Shown here one piece after another: positions 51,810-63,412 of a stretch of 64,000 bases of DNA (within the stretch, counting starts at the first letter, position 1; every line of letters starts with the position of its first letter). The stretch covers positions 1-64,000 of the forward strand of contig JAGWLO010000010.1 of assembly GCA_028872015.1 (NCBI GenBank), read 5' to 3'. The DNA comes from Burkholderiales bacterium. GTDB lineage: Bacteria > Pseudomonadota > Gammaproteobacteria > Burkholderiales > Burkholderiaceae_C. The position numbers and the translations under genes were made by a program. Below the pieces are notes generated by a model. It was given only the letters and a program-made list of their open reading frames with translations. It did not search any database and was not told the DNA's origin.

Positions 51810-52718
51810 TCAGCGCAGCGCCAGGTCCAGCGCCGTGCCGGCAAACACCGCCGCGCCCAGCCAGTGGTTCAGGCGGAAGGCCCGGAAGCACCCCTGGCGC
51901 GTGCGGCCGCGGATCAGTGCAAGGTGCCACGCGGCCTGCGCCGCCGCCAGCGCCATGCCGAGCAGGAACACGCGGCCCAGGCCGAGGGCCCGGCCCAGGC
52001 CGGCCCAGCTGCCCAGGTAGACGGCGTAGAAGCCCGCCACCGCCGCCACGTCGAAGCGGCCGAGCGTGATGGCCGAGGTCTTGATGCCGATGCGCAGGTC
52101 GTCGTCGCGGTCGACCATCGCGTACTCGGTGTCGTAGGCCAGCACCCAGAACAGGTTCGACAGCAGCAGCAGCCAGGCCTGCGGCGGCACGGCGGCGGCC
52201 AGCGCCTTCCAGCCCCAGGCGGTGCCGCCCTGCGCCGCGGCAAAGGCCATCGGGATGCCGAAGCTGAAGGCCACGCCCAGCACCGCCTGCGGCATCGCCA
52301 GCACGCGCTTGGCGTACGGGTAGGCCAGGGTCACGGCCAGCGCCGCGAACGACAGCGCGATGGCGCTCGGGTTGGTCGTCAGCACCAGGCCGAAGGCCAG
52401 CAGCGCCAGCCCGGCACCCAGCGCCAGCGCCTCGCGCACCGAGACCGCGCCGCGCGTGACCGGGCGCTGCGCGGTGCGCTTGACGTGGCGGTCGAACTCG
52501 CGGTCGGCCACGTCGTTGGCGCAGCAGCCCGCGCTGCGCATGAGGATGGTGCCGAGCACGAACACGAGCAGCAGGTGCCAGCCCGGCCAGCCGTCGGCCG
52601 CGATCCACAGCGCCGACAGCGTGGGCCACAGCAGCAGCAGCCAGCCCGCCGGGCGACGCCAGCGGATCAGGTCGAGATACAGCGCAAGGCGCGAAGGCGC
52701 CGGCTCGGCAAGGTTCAC
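51810..52718 (-). CDS. ubiA: 4-hydroxybenzoate octaprenyltransferase UbiA
   Basis: 302 residues, integral membrane with about nine helices. The two Asp-rich prenyl-diphosphate/Mg motifs are [15 protein letters not shown] and [40 protein letters not shown] and the KTSAITLGR region are UbiA-typical. It prenylates 4-hydroxybenzoate in ubiquinone synthesis. It follows prfC on the same strand with a 38-bp gap, so may be the last gene of the recG-oxyR-katG-dps-prfC-ubiA run, although separate promoters are likely. Confidence 0.95.
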   Translation of the reverse strand: MNLAEPAPSRLALYLDLIRWRRPAGWLLLLWPTLSALWIAADGWPGWHLLLVFVLGTILMRSAGCCANDVADREFDRHVKRTAQRPVTRGAVSVREALALGAGLALLAFGLVLTTNPSAIALSFAALAVTLAYPYAKRVLAMPQAVLGVAFSFGIPMAFAAAQGGTAWGWKALAAAVPPQAWLLLLSNLFWVLAYDTEYAMVDRDDDLRIGIKTSAITLGRFDVAAVAGFYAVYLGSWAGLGRALGLGRVFLLGMALAAAQAAWHLALIRGRTRQGCFRAFRLNHWLGAAVFAGTALDLALR

Positions 52719-52756
52719 GGCGCCGGATTATCGGCGCCGGCCGGCGCTCGAACGGC

Positions 52757-54406
52757 TCAGCCTTCCAGCCGCTTCTGGAACACCAGCCCCGCGTGCTCGC
52801 GCAGGGCGTGGAAGCGGATCTTGGGCCAGTTGGCCTCGATCGCGCGCAGCTCGGGCGCGTACTCCACCAGCACCGTGGGGGCGTCGACCGCGTCGTAGGC
52901 CACGCGGTGGGCGTTGCCGTCGACGAAGCGCTTGAGCTCGCGCTCGTCGGCGGCCGCGCCCTCGCCGGTTTCGGCCGTGACCCAGCGCGCCACCTGGTAG
53001 CGGCTGGGCATCACGCGCGCCTTGCAGCCGTACTCGTGCTCGAGCCGGTGCGCCACCACCTCGAACTGCAACTGCCCCACCGCGCCCAGCAGCAGCACGG
53101 TGCCGGCCAGGGGCCGGAAGACCTGGATCGCGCCTTCTTCGCCCAGTTGCGTCAGGCCGGCCTTGAGCTGCTTGGTCTTCAGCGGGTCGGCCACCTCGAC
53201 GCTGCGGAACATCTCGGGCGCGAAGAAGGGCAGGCCCGTGAACTGCAGGGCTTCGCCCTCGGTGAGCGTGTCGCCCAGCTGCAGCACGCCATGGTTCGGG
53301 ATGCCGATGATGTCGCCCGCAAAGGCCTCGTCGAGCAGCTCGCGCCGCTGCGACAGGAAGCTGACCACGGTGTTCGGCCGCAGCTCCTTGCCGCTGCGCG
53401 CCACCTTCAGCCGCATGCCGCGCTCGAAGTGGCCGCTGGCCACGCGCAGGAAGGCGATGCGGTCGCGGTGCGCCGGGTCCATGTTGGCCTGGATCTTGAA
53501 CACCACGCCGCTGAACTTGGGCTCGTCGGGCTGCACCACGCGCTGCAGCGCCGCCCGCTCGGCCGGCGCCGGCGCCAGGTCGACCAGCGCATCCAGCACC
53601 TCGCGCACGCCGAAGTTGTTGACGGCCGAGCCGAAGAACATCGGCGTCTGCCGGCCGGCCAGAAAAGCGGCTTCGTCGAACGGCGGCGCCGCGTCGGTGA
53701 GCAGCGCGATCTCGCCCTGGGCCTGGATGTACTGCAGGCCGAAGCGCTCGGCATAGGCCGGATGGTCCAGACCCGCCAGGATCTCGTCGCGGTGGTGGTC
53801 GCGGTCTGCGCCGGGGCTGAACACGCGCATCTGCTGCGCCCGCAGGTCCATCACGCCGTGGAAGGCCTTGCCCATGCCCACGGGCCAGGTGAAGGGCACG
53901 ACCTCCATGCCCAGCTCGCGCTCGATCTCGTCCATCAGCACCAGCGGGTCTTTCACCTCGCGGTCCATCTTGTTGACGAAGGTCAGGATCGGCGTGTGGC
54001 GGGCGCGGCACACCTGCAGCAGCCGGCGCGTCTGCGGCTCCACGCCGTTGGCGGCGTCGATCACCATCAGCGCCGCGTCCACCGCGGTCAGCACGCGGTA
54101 GGTGTCTTCGCTGAAGTCCTGGTGGCCGGGGGTGTCCAGCAGGTTGATGACGCAGTCGCGGTATTCCATCTGCATCACCGAGCTGGCCACCGAGATGCCG
54201 CGCTGCTTCTCGATCTCCATCCAGTCGCTGGTGGCGTGCCGCGTTGCCTTGCGCGCCTTCACGCTGCCGGCGATCTGGATCGCGCCGCTGAACAGCAGCA
54301 GCTTCTCCGTCAAGGTGGTCTTGCCGGCGTCGGGGTGGCTGATGATGGCGAAGGTGCGCCGGCGGTGCACTTCGGCGGCGATGCGGGCGGGGGTGTCGAT
54401 GGCCAT
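52757..54406 (-). CDS. prfC: Peptide chain release factor 3
   Basis: 549-residue translational GTPase that recycles RF1/RF2 from terminating ribosomes. G1 is ISHPDAGKTTLTEKLLLFSG, G3 DTPGHQDFSEDTYRVLTAVD and G4 NKMDREVKDP; SVMQMEYRDCVINLLDTPGH shows the switch region. The C-terminal part (LGAVGQLQFEVVAHRLEHEY) is RF3-specific and separates it from EF-G. Length is normal (about 530). It lies 70 bp downstream of dps on the same strand. Confidence 0.96.
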   Translation of the reverse strand: MAIDTPARIAAEVHRRRTFAIISHPDAGKTTLTEKLLLFSGAIQIAGSVKARKATRHATSDWMEIEKQRGISVASSVMQMEYRDCVINLLDTPGHQDFSEDTYRVLTAVDAALMVIDAANGVEPQTRRLLQVCRARHTPILTFVNKMDREVKDPLVLMDEIERELGMEVVPFTWPVGMGKAFHGVMDLRAQQMRVFSPGADRDHHRDEILAGLDHPAYAERFGLQYIQAQGEIALLTDAAPPFDEAAFLAGRQTPMFFGSAVNNFGVREVLDALVDLAPAPAERAALQRVVQPDEPKFSGVVFKIQANMDPAHRDRIAFLRVASGHFERGMRLKVARSGKELRPNTVVSFLSQRRELLDEAFAGDIIGIPNHGVLQLGDTLTEGEALQFTGLPFFAPEMFRSVEVADPLKTKQLKAGLTQLGEEGAIQVFRPLAGTVLLLGAVGQLQFEVVAHRLEHEYGCKARVMPSRYQVARWVTAETGEGAAADERELKRFVDGNAHRVAYDAVDAPTVLVEYAPELRAIEANWPKIRFHALREHAGLVFQKRLEG

Positions 54407-54476
54407 GGCGCGGGTGGCACGGGAGCGGGCCCCGGTTCAGGGCAACCGCGGATTATCGCCGCGGCCCGCCCGGCGC

Positions 54477-54998
54477 CTACTCCTCCAGCAGCGAGCGCAG
54501 CATCCAGGCCGTCTGCTCGTGCACCGTCAGGCGCTGGGTCAGCAGGTCGGCGGTGGGCTCGTCGCCGGCCTGCTCGGCCAGCGGGAAGATGCTGCGCGCC
54601 GTGCGCGCCACCGCCTCGTGGCCCTCGACCAGGATCTTCACCATCGCCAGCGCCTTGGGCGGCGTGGCCGGCGCGTCCGGGATCGAGGCCAGCGCCCCGA
54701 ACTGCGCGTACGAGCCCGGCGCCACATGCCCCAGCGAGCGGATGCGCTCGGCCACCGGGTCGACCGCGTTCCACAGCTCGGTGTACTGGCCCATGAACAT
54801 CGCGTGCAGCGTGTTGAACATGGGTCCGGTCACGTTCCAGTGGAAGTTGTGCGTGGTCAGGTACAGGGTGTAGGTGTCGGCCAGCAGCCGGGACAGCCCG
54901 CCGGCGATGGCGGCGCGGTCCTGCTCGCTGATGCCGATGTTGACGCCGGCGCCGGCGCGGGGGGCCGGCGCGCGGCCGGCGTCCTTCTTCTTGGCCAT
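54477..54998 (-). CDS. dps: Dps-family DNA-binding ferritin-like protein
   Basis: 173 residues. A basic N-terminal tail ([16 protein letters not shown]) precedes the four-helix ferritin-like domain. The inter-subunit ferroxidase residues lie in [20 protein letters not shown] and [14 protein letters not shown] (His and acidic residues). Dps dodecamers oxidise Fe(II) with H2O2 and protect DNA. The start has a GGAG site. It is directly downstream of katG, so peroxide removal and iron sequestration sit together; a weak hairpin separates the two. Confidence 0.95.
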   Translation of the reverse strand: MAKKKDAGRAPAPRAGAGVNIGISEQDRAAIAGGLSRLLADTYTLYLTTHNFHWNVTGPMFNTLHAMFMGQYTELWNAVDPVAERIRSLGHVAPGSYAQFGALASIPDAPATPPKALAMVKILVEGHEAVARTARSIFPLAEQAGDEPTADLLTQRLTVHEQTAWMLRSLLEE

Positions 54999-55021
54999 GG
55001 GTCACTCCAAACGGACGAAAG

Positions 55022-55049
55022 GGCCCCGCACTCTACCCAAGCCGGGGCC
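55022..55049 (-). terminator. Hairpin between katG and dps
   Basis: GGCCCCG (55022-55028) and CGGGGCC (55043-55049) pair across a 14-nt loop, followed on the minus strand by CTTTCG. It is a weak or partial terminator 7 bp after the katG stop, and dps may depend on readthrough or on a promoter inside this short gap. Confidence 0.4.
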
Positions 55050-55056
55050 GGTCAGC

Positions 55057-57438
<2,382 letters not shown>

Positions 57439-58374
57439 TCAGCCCGTGAGCCGCTTCACGCCCGGCAGCGCGCAGGCATAGATGCAGTTGCGCAGCGCCG
57501 CGATGGCCTCGTAGCGCGGGAAGGTGCGGCGCCACACCAGCACCACGCGCCGCGTCGGCACCGGCGCGCAGAACTTCAGGTAGTGGATGTGCGGCTGCAC
57601 CTCGCCCGGCACGCTGAGCTGCGGCACCACCGTCACGCCCATGCCCGAGGCCACCATGTACTTGATGGTCTCCAGGCTGCTGCCCTCGAAGCTGCGGCGG
57701 ATGCCCTCGTGGGCGTCGCCGGCCGGGCTGGCGAAGCGCGCGTACTCCGGGCAGACCTCCAGCACGTGGTCGCGAAAGCAGTGCCCGGTGCCCAGCAGCA
57801 GCATCGTCTCCTGCTTCAGCTCCTCGGCGCTGATCTGCTTGCGCCGGGCCAGCGCGTGCGTCCTGGGCACGGCGGCCTGGAACGGCTCGTCGTACAGCGG
57901 CGCCATCGCCAGCCCGGTGTCGGGGAAGGGTTCGGCCAGGATCGCGCAATCCAGCTCGCCGGTGCGCAGCATCTCCAGCAGCCGGGCGGTGAAGTTCTCC
58001 TGCAGCATCAGCGGCATCTGCGGCACGCGCTCGATCGCCTGGCGCACCAGGTCGGGCAGCAGGTAGGGGCCGATGGTGTAGATCACCCCCACGCGCAGCG
58101 GGCCGGCCACCGGGTCCTGGCCGCGCTTGGCGATCTCCTTGATCGCCGCGGCCTGCTCGATGACCTGCTGCGCCTGGCGCACGATCTGCTCGCCCAGCGG
58201 CGTGGTGCTCACCTCGCTGGCGCCGCGCTCGAAGATCTTGACGTCCAGTTCTTCCTCGAGCTTCTTGATCGCCACGCTGAGCGTGGGCTGCGAGACGAAG
58301 CAGGCCTCGGCGGCGCGGCCGAAGTGCCGCTCGCGCGCCACGGCCACGATGTACTTGAGCTCGGTCAGCGTCAT
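57439..58374 (-). CDS. oxyR: Hydrogen peroxide-sensing LysR-type regulator OxyR
   Basis: 311 residues. The LysR winged helix (MTLTELKYIVAVARERHFGR with AAEACFVSQPTLSVAIKKLE) is followed by the sensor domain holding the two redox cysteines in LLGTGHCFRDHVLEVCPEYA, which match C199 and C208 of E. coli OxyR by motif and spacing. The oxidised form activates peroxide genes. It lies between recG (31-bp gap upstream) and katG (153-bp gap downstream), all on one strand, so katG is its obvious target. Confidence 0.96.
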   Translation of the reverse strand: MTLTELKYIVAVARERHFGRAAEACFVSQPTLSVAIKKLEEELDVKIFERGASEVSTTPLGEQIVRQAQQVIEQAAAIKEIAKRGQDPVAGPLRVGVIYTIGPYLLPDLVRQAIERVPQMPLMLQENFTARLLEMLRTGELDCAILAEPFPDTGLAMAPLYDEPFQAAVPRTHALARRKQISAEELKQETMLLLGTGHCFRDHVLEVCPEYARFASPAGDAHEGIRRSFEGSSLETIKYMVASGMGVTVVPQLSVPGEVQPHIHYLKFCAPVPTRRVVLVWRRTFPRYEAIAALRNCIYACALPGVKRLTG

Positions 58375-58405
58375 GCCGCGATTGTGGCGAAGCCGGCCCG
58401 CGGCT

Positions 58406-60526
58406 TCAGGCCTTCAGGTAGTCGGCACGCGCCGCCAGCCAGCGCTGCACCAGGGCCTGCGCGGCGCGCGGGTGCTCGCGCAGCAGCCGCGGCGCGAGCT
58501 CGCGCGCCTGCTGCAGCAGCGCGTCGTCCTGCGCCAGGTCGGCGAATCGCAGCAGCGCGTCGCCGCTCTGGCGCGCGCCCATGAACTCGCCCGGGCCGCG
58601 GATCTCGAGGTCGCGGCGCGCGATCTCGAAGCCGTCGTTCGTCTCGGCCATCGCCTGCAGCCGCGCCTTGCCGGTGGGCGACAGCGGCCCGGTGTAGAGC
58701 AGCACGCAGACGCTGGCGGCGGCGCCGCGGCCCACGCGCCCGCGCAGCTGGTGCAGCTGTGCCAGGCCGAAGCGCTCGGCATGCTCGATCACCATCAGGC
58801 TCGCGCCCGGCACGTCGACGCCGACCTCGATCACCGTGGTGGCCACCAGCAGTTTCATCACGCCCCCGGTGAACAGGGACATCACGGCCGCCTTCTCGGC
58901 CTGCGGCATGCGGCCGTGCAGCAGGCCCACCAGCGTGTCAGGCAGCGCGGCGCTGAGCTCGGCATGGGTCGCGGTCGCGTTCTGCAGGTCCAGATGCTCG
59001 CTCTCTTCCACCAGCGGGCAGACCCAGTAGACCTGGCGCCCGCGCTGCAGCTCGTCGCGCACGCGGGCCACGACCTGGCCGCGCTTGCCGTCGGCGAACA
59101 CCTTGGTCACGATCGGCGTGCGGCCCGGCGGCAGCTCGTCGATCGTGCTCACCGCCAGGTCGGCGAAGTAGGTCATCGCCAGCGTGCGCGGGATCGGCGT
59201 CGCGCTCATCATCAGCAGATGCGGCTCCAGCCGTTGGGCTTCGAGTTTCTGGCGCAGGGCCAGCCGCTGCGCGACGCCGAAGCGGTGCTGCTCGTCGACG
59301 ATGGCCAGTCCCAGCCGCGCAAAGGCCACGTCGTGCTGGATGACCGCGTGCGTGCCCACCACCAGCATCGCCGCACCCGAGGCCACCTGCTCCACCATCG
59401 CGCTGCGTGCCCGGCCCTTGCGGCTGCCGGTGAGCCAGGCCACCGTCACGCCCAGCGGTTGCAGCCAGCCGACGAGCTTGCGGAAGTGCTGCTCGGCCAG
59501 GATCTCGGTCGGCGCCATCAGCGCGCACTGCCAGCCGGCGCCCATGGCCACGGCGGCGGCGAGTGCGGCGACCACGGTCTTGCCCGAGCCGACATCGCCT
59601 TGCAGCAGCCGGTGCATGGGTTGCGGGCGCCCGAGGTCGGCCTCGATCTCTTCCACCACGCGCTGCTGGGCCGCGGTCAGCGCGAAGGGCAGCGCCGCGT
59701 GCAGCCGGGCCGCGAGGTCGGCAGGCGATCGCCTGAGCGCGGGGGCCGCCAGCAGCGACCGCGCGGCCTGCGCCTGCAGCTGGGAGAGCTGCTGCGCCAG
59801 CAGCTCCTCCCACTTCAGCCGCTGCCAGGCCGGGTGGCTGCGGTCTTCGAGCGCGGCGATGGGCGCGCTCGGGCCCGGCTGGTGCAGGGCCTGCAGCGCC
59901 TCGCGCAGCGTGGGCAGGCCGGCGGGCACCAGGGCGGGTGGCAGCAGCTCGTCCAGCGGCGCCCGCGCCAGCGCCGACTGCACGGCCTTGCGCAGGTAGG
60001 CCTGCGGCAGCTGGGCGCTGCTCGGGTAGACCGGCGTCAGCGCCAGCGGCAGCGGCGCGTCCGGCGCGACGGCGCGGAACTCGGGGTGCACCATCTCGCG
60101 GCCGAAGAAGCCGCCGCGCACCTCGCCACGCGCCCGCACCGGCTGGCCTGCGGCCAGCGTCTTCTGGTGGGAGGGGTAGAAGTGCAGCAGCCGCAGCACC
60201 AGCTCGCCGCTGGTATCGGCCAGCCGCACCACCAGCTGGCGCCGGCCGCGCGTCTCGATGCGGCAGTCCTGCACCACGCCCTGCACCTGGGCCGTCTGGC
60301 CGTCGCGCAGCTGGCCCATGGGCGTGATCCGGGTCTCGTCCACGTAGCGCAGCGGCAGGTGCAGCGCCAGGTCGATGTCGCGCAGCAGGCCGAGCTTGTG
60401 CATGGCGCGCACCGGGGCCGAGGTCTGGTCGGCCGCGCGCTTGGGCCGCGGCGCAGAGGCGGTTGCCGGCATGGGCGCGGGCTGCGGGGGCTTGGGCGGC
60501 ACGGCGGGCGCCAGGGCGTCGGGCAT
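58406..60526 (-). CDS. recG: ATP-dependent DNA helicase RecG
   Basis: 706 residues. An N-terminal wedge/OB domain (QVQGVVQDCRIETRGRRQLV, LVLRLLHFYPSHQKTLAAGQ) is followed by the helicase core: Walker A MHRLLQGDVGSGKTVVAALA, DEAH-like VDEQHRFGVAQR, MMSATPIPRTLAMTYFADL, and motif VI region LHQLRGRVGRGAAAS. RecG reverses stalled forks and branched DNA. ATG at 60526 gives a slightly long, proline-rich N-terminus (PDALAPAVPPKPPQPAPMPA) before the first conserved residues; a later start is possible. It is upstream of oxyR (an oxyR-recG linkage is known in pseudomonads) and divergent from queA (45 bp). Confidence 0.95.
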   Translation of the reverse strand: MPDALAPAVPPKPPQPAPMPATASAPRPKRAADQTSAPVRAMHKLGLLRDIDLALHLPLRYVDETRITPMGQLRDGQTAQVQGVVQDCRIETRGRRQLVVRLADTSGELVLRLLHFYPSHQKTLAAGQPVRARGEVRGGFFGREMVHPEFRAVAPDAPLPLALTPVYPSSAQLPQAYLRKAVQSALARAPLDELLPPALVPAGLPTLREALQALHQPGPSAPIAALEDRSHPAWQRLKWEELLAQQLSQLQAQAARSLLAAPALRRSPADLAARLHAALPFALTAAQQRVVEEIEADLGRPQPMHRLLQGDVGSGKTVVAALAAAVAMGAGWQCALMAPTEILAEQHFRKLVGWLQPLGVTVAWLTGSRKGRARSAMVEQVASGAAMLVVGTHAVIQHDVAFARLGLAIVDEQHRFGVAQRLALRQKLEAQRLEPHLLMMSATPIPRTLAMTYFADLAVSTIDELPPGRTPIVTKVFADGKRGQVVARVRDELQRGRQVYWVCPLVEESEHLDLQNATATHAELSAALPDTLVGLLHGRMPQAEKAAVMSLFTGGVMKLLVATTVIEVGVDVPGASLMVIEHAERFGLAQLHQLRGRVGRGAAASVCVLLYTGPLSPTGKARLQAMAETNDGFEIARRDLEIRGPGEFMGARQSGDALLRFADLAQDDALLQQARELAPRLLREHPRAAQALVQRWLAARADYLKA

Positions 60527-60571
60527 GGAACAATTTTGGCCTTGCCCAGGTCCAGCGCCCAGGCCTGATCC

Positions 60572-61645
60572 ATGAACACCCCGCCACCCCCCCGCCCGGA
60601 GCGCGACTACACGCTCGCCGATTTCGATTTCGACCTGCCGGCCGAGCTGATCGCCCAGCACCCGGCGCCCGAGCGCAGCGCCTCGCGCCTGCTCGACGGC
60701 CGCGGCCGCCTGCCGCAGGACCGGCGTTTTTCCGAGCTGCCTTCGCTGCTGCAGCCGGGCGACCTGCTGGTGTTCAACGACACGCGGGTGATCAAGGCCC
60801 GGCTGCTGGGGGAGAAGCCCACCGGCGGCAGTGTCGAGGCGCTGGTCGAGCGCGTGCTGCCCGGGCACGCGGTGCTGGCGCACCTGCGCGCCAGCAAGTC
60901 GCCCCGGCCGGGCACCCGGGTGCGCTTCGCCGACGCCTTCGACGCCGAGGTGCTGGGCCGCGCCGGGCCCGACGAGGCGCTGTTCCAGCTGCGGTTTCCG
61001 GGCGACCCGCTGGTGCTGCTCGAGCGCCATGGCCATGTGCCGCTGCCGCCTTACATCACGCACGCCGACACGGCCGACGACGCGCAGCGCTATCAGACCG
61101 TGTTCGCGCGCCGACCGGGCGCGGTGGCGGCGCCCACGGCCTCGCTGCATTTCGACGCCGCGGTGCTGGCGGCGCTCGATGCGCGCGGCGTGCGGCGCGC
61201 CGCGGTCACGCTGCACGTGGGCGCCGGCACCTTCCAGCCGGTGCGGGCCGAGCGCATCGCGCTGCACCGCATGCACAGCGAATGGTTCGAGGTGGGCGCC
61301 GACACGGTGGCCGCCATCGCCGCCACGCGGGCCGCCGGTGGCCGCATCGTGGCCGCCGGCACCACCACGCTGCGCGCGCTCGAATCGGCGGCGCAGCGCG
61401 CGCCCGGCGAAGCCCTGCGGCCCTGCAGCGGCGAGACCGACATCTTCATCACGCCGGGCTTCGGCTTCCGCGTCGTCGATCGGTTGGTGACCAACTTCCA
61501 CCTGCCGCGCAGCACGCTGCTGATGCTCGTGAGCGCCTTCGCCGGCCACGAGCACGTGCGCTCGCTGTACCGCCACGCGGTGGAGGCGCGCTACCGCTTC
61601 TTCAGCTATGGCGATGCCATGCTGCTGGCGCGGCCCGGGGCGTAA
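60572..61645 (+). CDS. queA: S-adenosylmethionine:tRNA ribosyltransferase-isomerase QueA
   Basis: 357 residues. Family motifs: [20 protein letters not shown] and [11 protein letters not shown] at the N-terminus, [60 protein letters not shown], and [20 protein letters not shown] near the end. QueA adds the epoxycyclopentanediol moiety of queuosine to preQ1 in tRNA. The start ATG is at 60572. It is divergent from recG with only 45 bp between starts; a tgt gene is not in the window. Confidence 0.96.
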   Translation: MNTPPPPRPERDYTLADFDFDLPAELIAQHPAPERSASRLLDGRGRLPQDRRFSELPSLLQPGDLLVFNDTRVIKARLLGEKPTGGSVEALVERVLPGHAVLAHLRASKSPRPGTRVRFADAFDAEVLGRAGPDEALFQLRFPGDPLVLLERHGHVPLPPYITHADTADDAQRYQTVFARRPGAVAAPTASLHFDAAVLAALDARGVRRAAVTLHVGAGTFQPVRAERIALHRMHSEWFEVGADTVAAIAATRAAGGRIVAAGTTTLRALESAAQRAPGEALRPCSGETDIFITPGFGFRVVDRLVTNFHLPRSTLLMLVSAFAGHEHVRSLYRHAVEARYRFFSYGDAMLLARPGA

Positions 61646-61715
61646 GACTCGGTGACATCTTTGCCCGGGCCGGGGCTTCCGCCCGGCCGCCGGCCTGCGG
61701 CACCATCGCGCCACC

Positions 61716-62606
61716 ATGGCGCGCGCGCAGCCCCCCGGCAGCTACCTCTACCTGCGCCACCGCTGGCCGGTGCGGCTGATGCACTGGGTCAACGTGGTGG
61801 CGCTCACGGTGCTGCTGATGAGCGGCCTGATGATCTTCAACGCCCACCCGTCGCTGGCCTGGGGCTCCTCGTCCTACAGCGGCCGGCCGGCCTGGCTCGA
61901 GATCACGGCCGACCAGGGCCCCGACGGCCAGCCGCGCGGCGTGACCGGCGTGTTCGGCCACACCTTCGACACCAGCGGCGTGCTCGGCCTGTCGCGCGAC
62001 CGCAGCGGCGCACTGTCGGAAGTGGCCTTCCCTTGGTGGATCACCATCCCCAGCGACTACTCGCTGGCCGACGCGCGGCGCTGGCACTTCTTCTTCGCCT
62101 GGGTGTTCGTCGTCAACGGCCTGGCCTTCGCGGTCTACGCGCTGGCCAGCGGCCACCTGCGGCGCGACCTGCTGCCCACGCGCGCCGACTGGCGCGGCAT
62201 CGGCCGCTCGGTGCTCGACCACCTGCGGCTGCGCCACCCGCAGGGGGAGGCCGCGCGCCACTACAACGTGCTGCAGAAGCTGGCCTACCTGGGCGTCGTC
62301 TTCGGCCTGCTGCCGCTGATGGCGCTGGCCGGCTGGGCGATGTCGCCCTGGATCGATTCGCTGTGGCCCGGCTGGGTGGCCGTGCTGGGGGGCCGGCAGT
62401 CGGCACGCAGCCTGCACTTCATCATCGCCTGGCTGCTGGTGGCCTTTGCCGGCGTGCACGTGTTCGAGGTCGTCGTCAGCGGGCTGTGGAACCACCTGCG
62501 CTCGATGGTGACGGGGCGCTACCGCATCACGCCGACGCCCGCGCCGGGGCCGCGGGTCGCCAAGGCGGACGGGGCGACCGGGGCGGACGCCGGGGCCCGG
62601 GCATGA
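61716..62606 (+). CDS. Membrane cytochrome b subunit
   Basis: 296 residues of the cytochrome b561/prokaryotic type (hydrogenase/formate dehydrogenase gamma-like). Four helices are clear: HWVNVVALTVLLMSGLMIFN, WHFFFAWVFVVNGLAFAVYA, LAYLGVVFGLLPLMALAGWA and FIIAWLLVAFAGVHVFEVVV. Heme-ligand histidines sit near helix starts and ends (LMHW, RWHF, SLHF, GVHV). The start is ATG 61716; the end overlaps the molybdopterin oxidoreductase gene as ATGA. The pair resembles a membrane b-type subunit with a molybdenum enzyme, analogous to MsrP-MsrQ or sulfite-oxidase systems; the physiological substrate is unknown. Confidence 0.88.
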   Translation: MARAQPPGSYLYLRHRWPVRLMHWVNVVALTVLLMSGLMIFNAHPSLAWGSSSYSGRPAWLEITADQGPDGQPRGVTGVFGHTFDTSGVLGLSRDRSGALSEVAFPWWITIPSDYSLADARRWHFFFAWVFVVNGLAFAVYALASGHLRRDLLPTRADWRGIGRSVLDHLRLRHPQGEAARHYNVLQKLAYLGVVFGLLPLMALAGWAMSPWIDSLWPGWVAVLGGRQSARSLHFIIAWLLVAFAGVHVFEVVVSGLWNHLRSMVTGRYRITPTPAPGPRVAKADGATGADAGARA

Positions 62607-63409
62607 AGCGGCCCCGCCCGGCCTTGTCGATATCGCCCGCGGCGCTGCGCAGGCGCCGGCTCCTGCGCAGCGCGCTGGGCGTGGGCGGCGGCCTGCTGGT
62701 GAGCGGCTGCGACCGCTTGAACGACAGCCCGGCCTTCACGCGCGTGTTGTCCGGCGGCGAGGCGCTGAACCTCGGCCTGCGCAACCTGGTGGGCGGCGTC
62801 CGGGTGACGATGGCGCAGGAGTTCACCCCGGCCGAGCTCTCGCCCAGCTTCCGCGGCAACGGCAACACCGACCCCGACAGCGCCGAGTACCGGGCCCTGC
62901 GCGCCGGCGGCTTTGCCGACTGGCGGCTGCGGGTCGACGGGCTCGTGCAGGCGCCGGCGGCGCTGTCGCTGGCCGAGCTGAAGGCCCTGCCCAGCCGCAC
63001 CCAGATCACGCGCCACGACTGCGTCGAGGGCTGGAGCGCCATCGGGCAGTGGACCGGCGTGCCGCTGGCCGAGGTGATGCGCCGCGTGCGGCCCGCGCCC
63101 GCCGCACGCTACCTGGTGTTCCACTGCGCCGACGCGTTCAGCGACGGCGACACCGCCACGCCCTATTACGAAAGCATCGACCTGCTGGACGCCTACCACC
63201 CGCAGACGCTGCTGGCGTACGGCCTCAACGGCCAGGACCTGCCGGTGACGAACGGCGCGCCGCTGCGCCTGCGCGTGGAGCGCCAGCTCGGCTACAAGCA
63301 GGCCAAGTACCTGATGCGGATCGAGCTGGTGGCCGATTTCGCCGCCATCGGCGGCGGCCACGGCGGCTACTGGGAGGACCAGGGCTACCAGTGGTACGCC
63401 GGCATCTGA
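62603..63409 (+). CDS. Molybdopterin-dependent oxidoreductase, sulfite-oxidase fold
   Basis: 268 residues. An N-terminal arginine run (RRRRLLRSALGVGGG) resembles a Tat signal and ends in a lipobox, LLVSGC, suggesting a membrane-anchored periplasmic lipoprotein. The oxidoreductase molybdopterin domain follows, with the Mo-ligand Cys in TRHDCVEGWSAIGQWTGVPL and YYESIDLLDAYHPQTLLAYG, PLRLRVERQLGYKQAKYLMR and GGYWEDQGYQWYAGI at the C-terminus. It is co-translated with the cytochrome b gene (ATGA), which likely takes the electrons. Substrate unknown; sulfite or sulfoxide chemistry are possibilities by family. Confidence 0.9.
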   Translation: MKRPRPALSISPAALRRRRLLRSALGVGGGLLVSGCDRLNDSPAFTRVLSGGEALNLGLRNLVGGVRVTMAQEFTPAELSPSFRGNGNTDPDSAEYRALRAGGFADWRLRVDGLVQAPAALSLAELKALPSRTQITRHDCVEGWSAIGQWTGVPLAEVMRRVRPAPAARYLVFHCADAFSDGDTATPYYESIDLLDAYHPQTLLAYGLNGQDLPVTNGAPLRLRVERQLGYKQAKYLMRIELVADFAAIGGGHGGYWEDQGYQWYAGI

Positions 63410-63412
63410 ACC

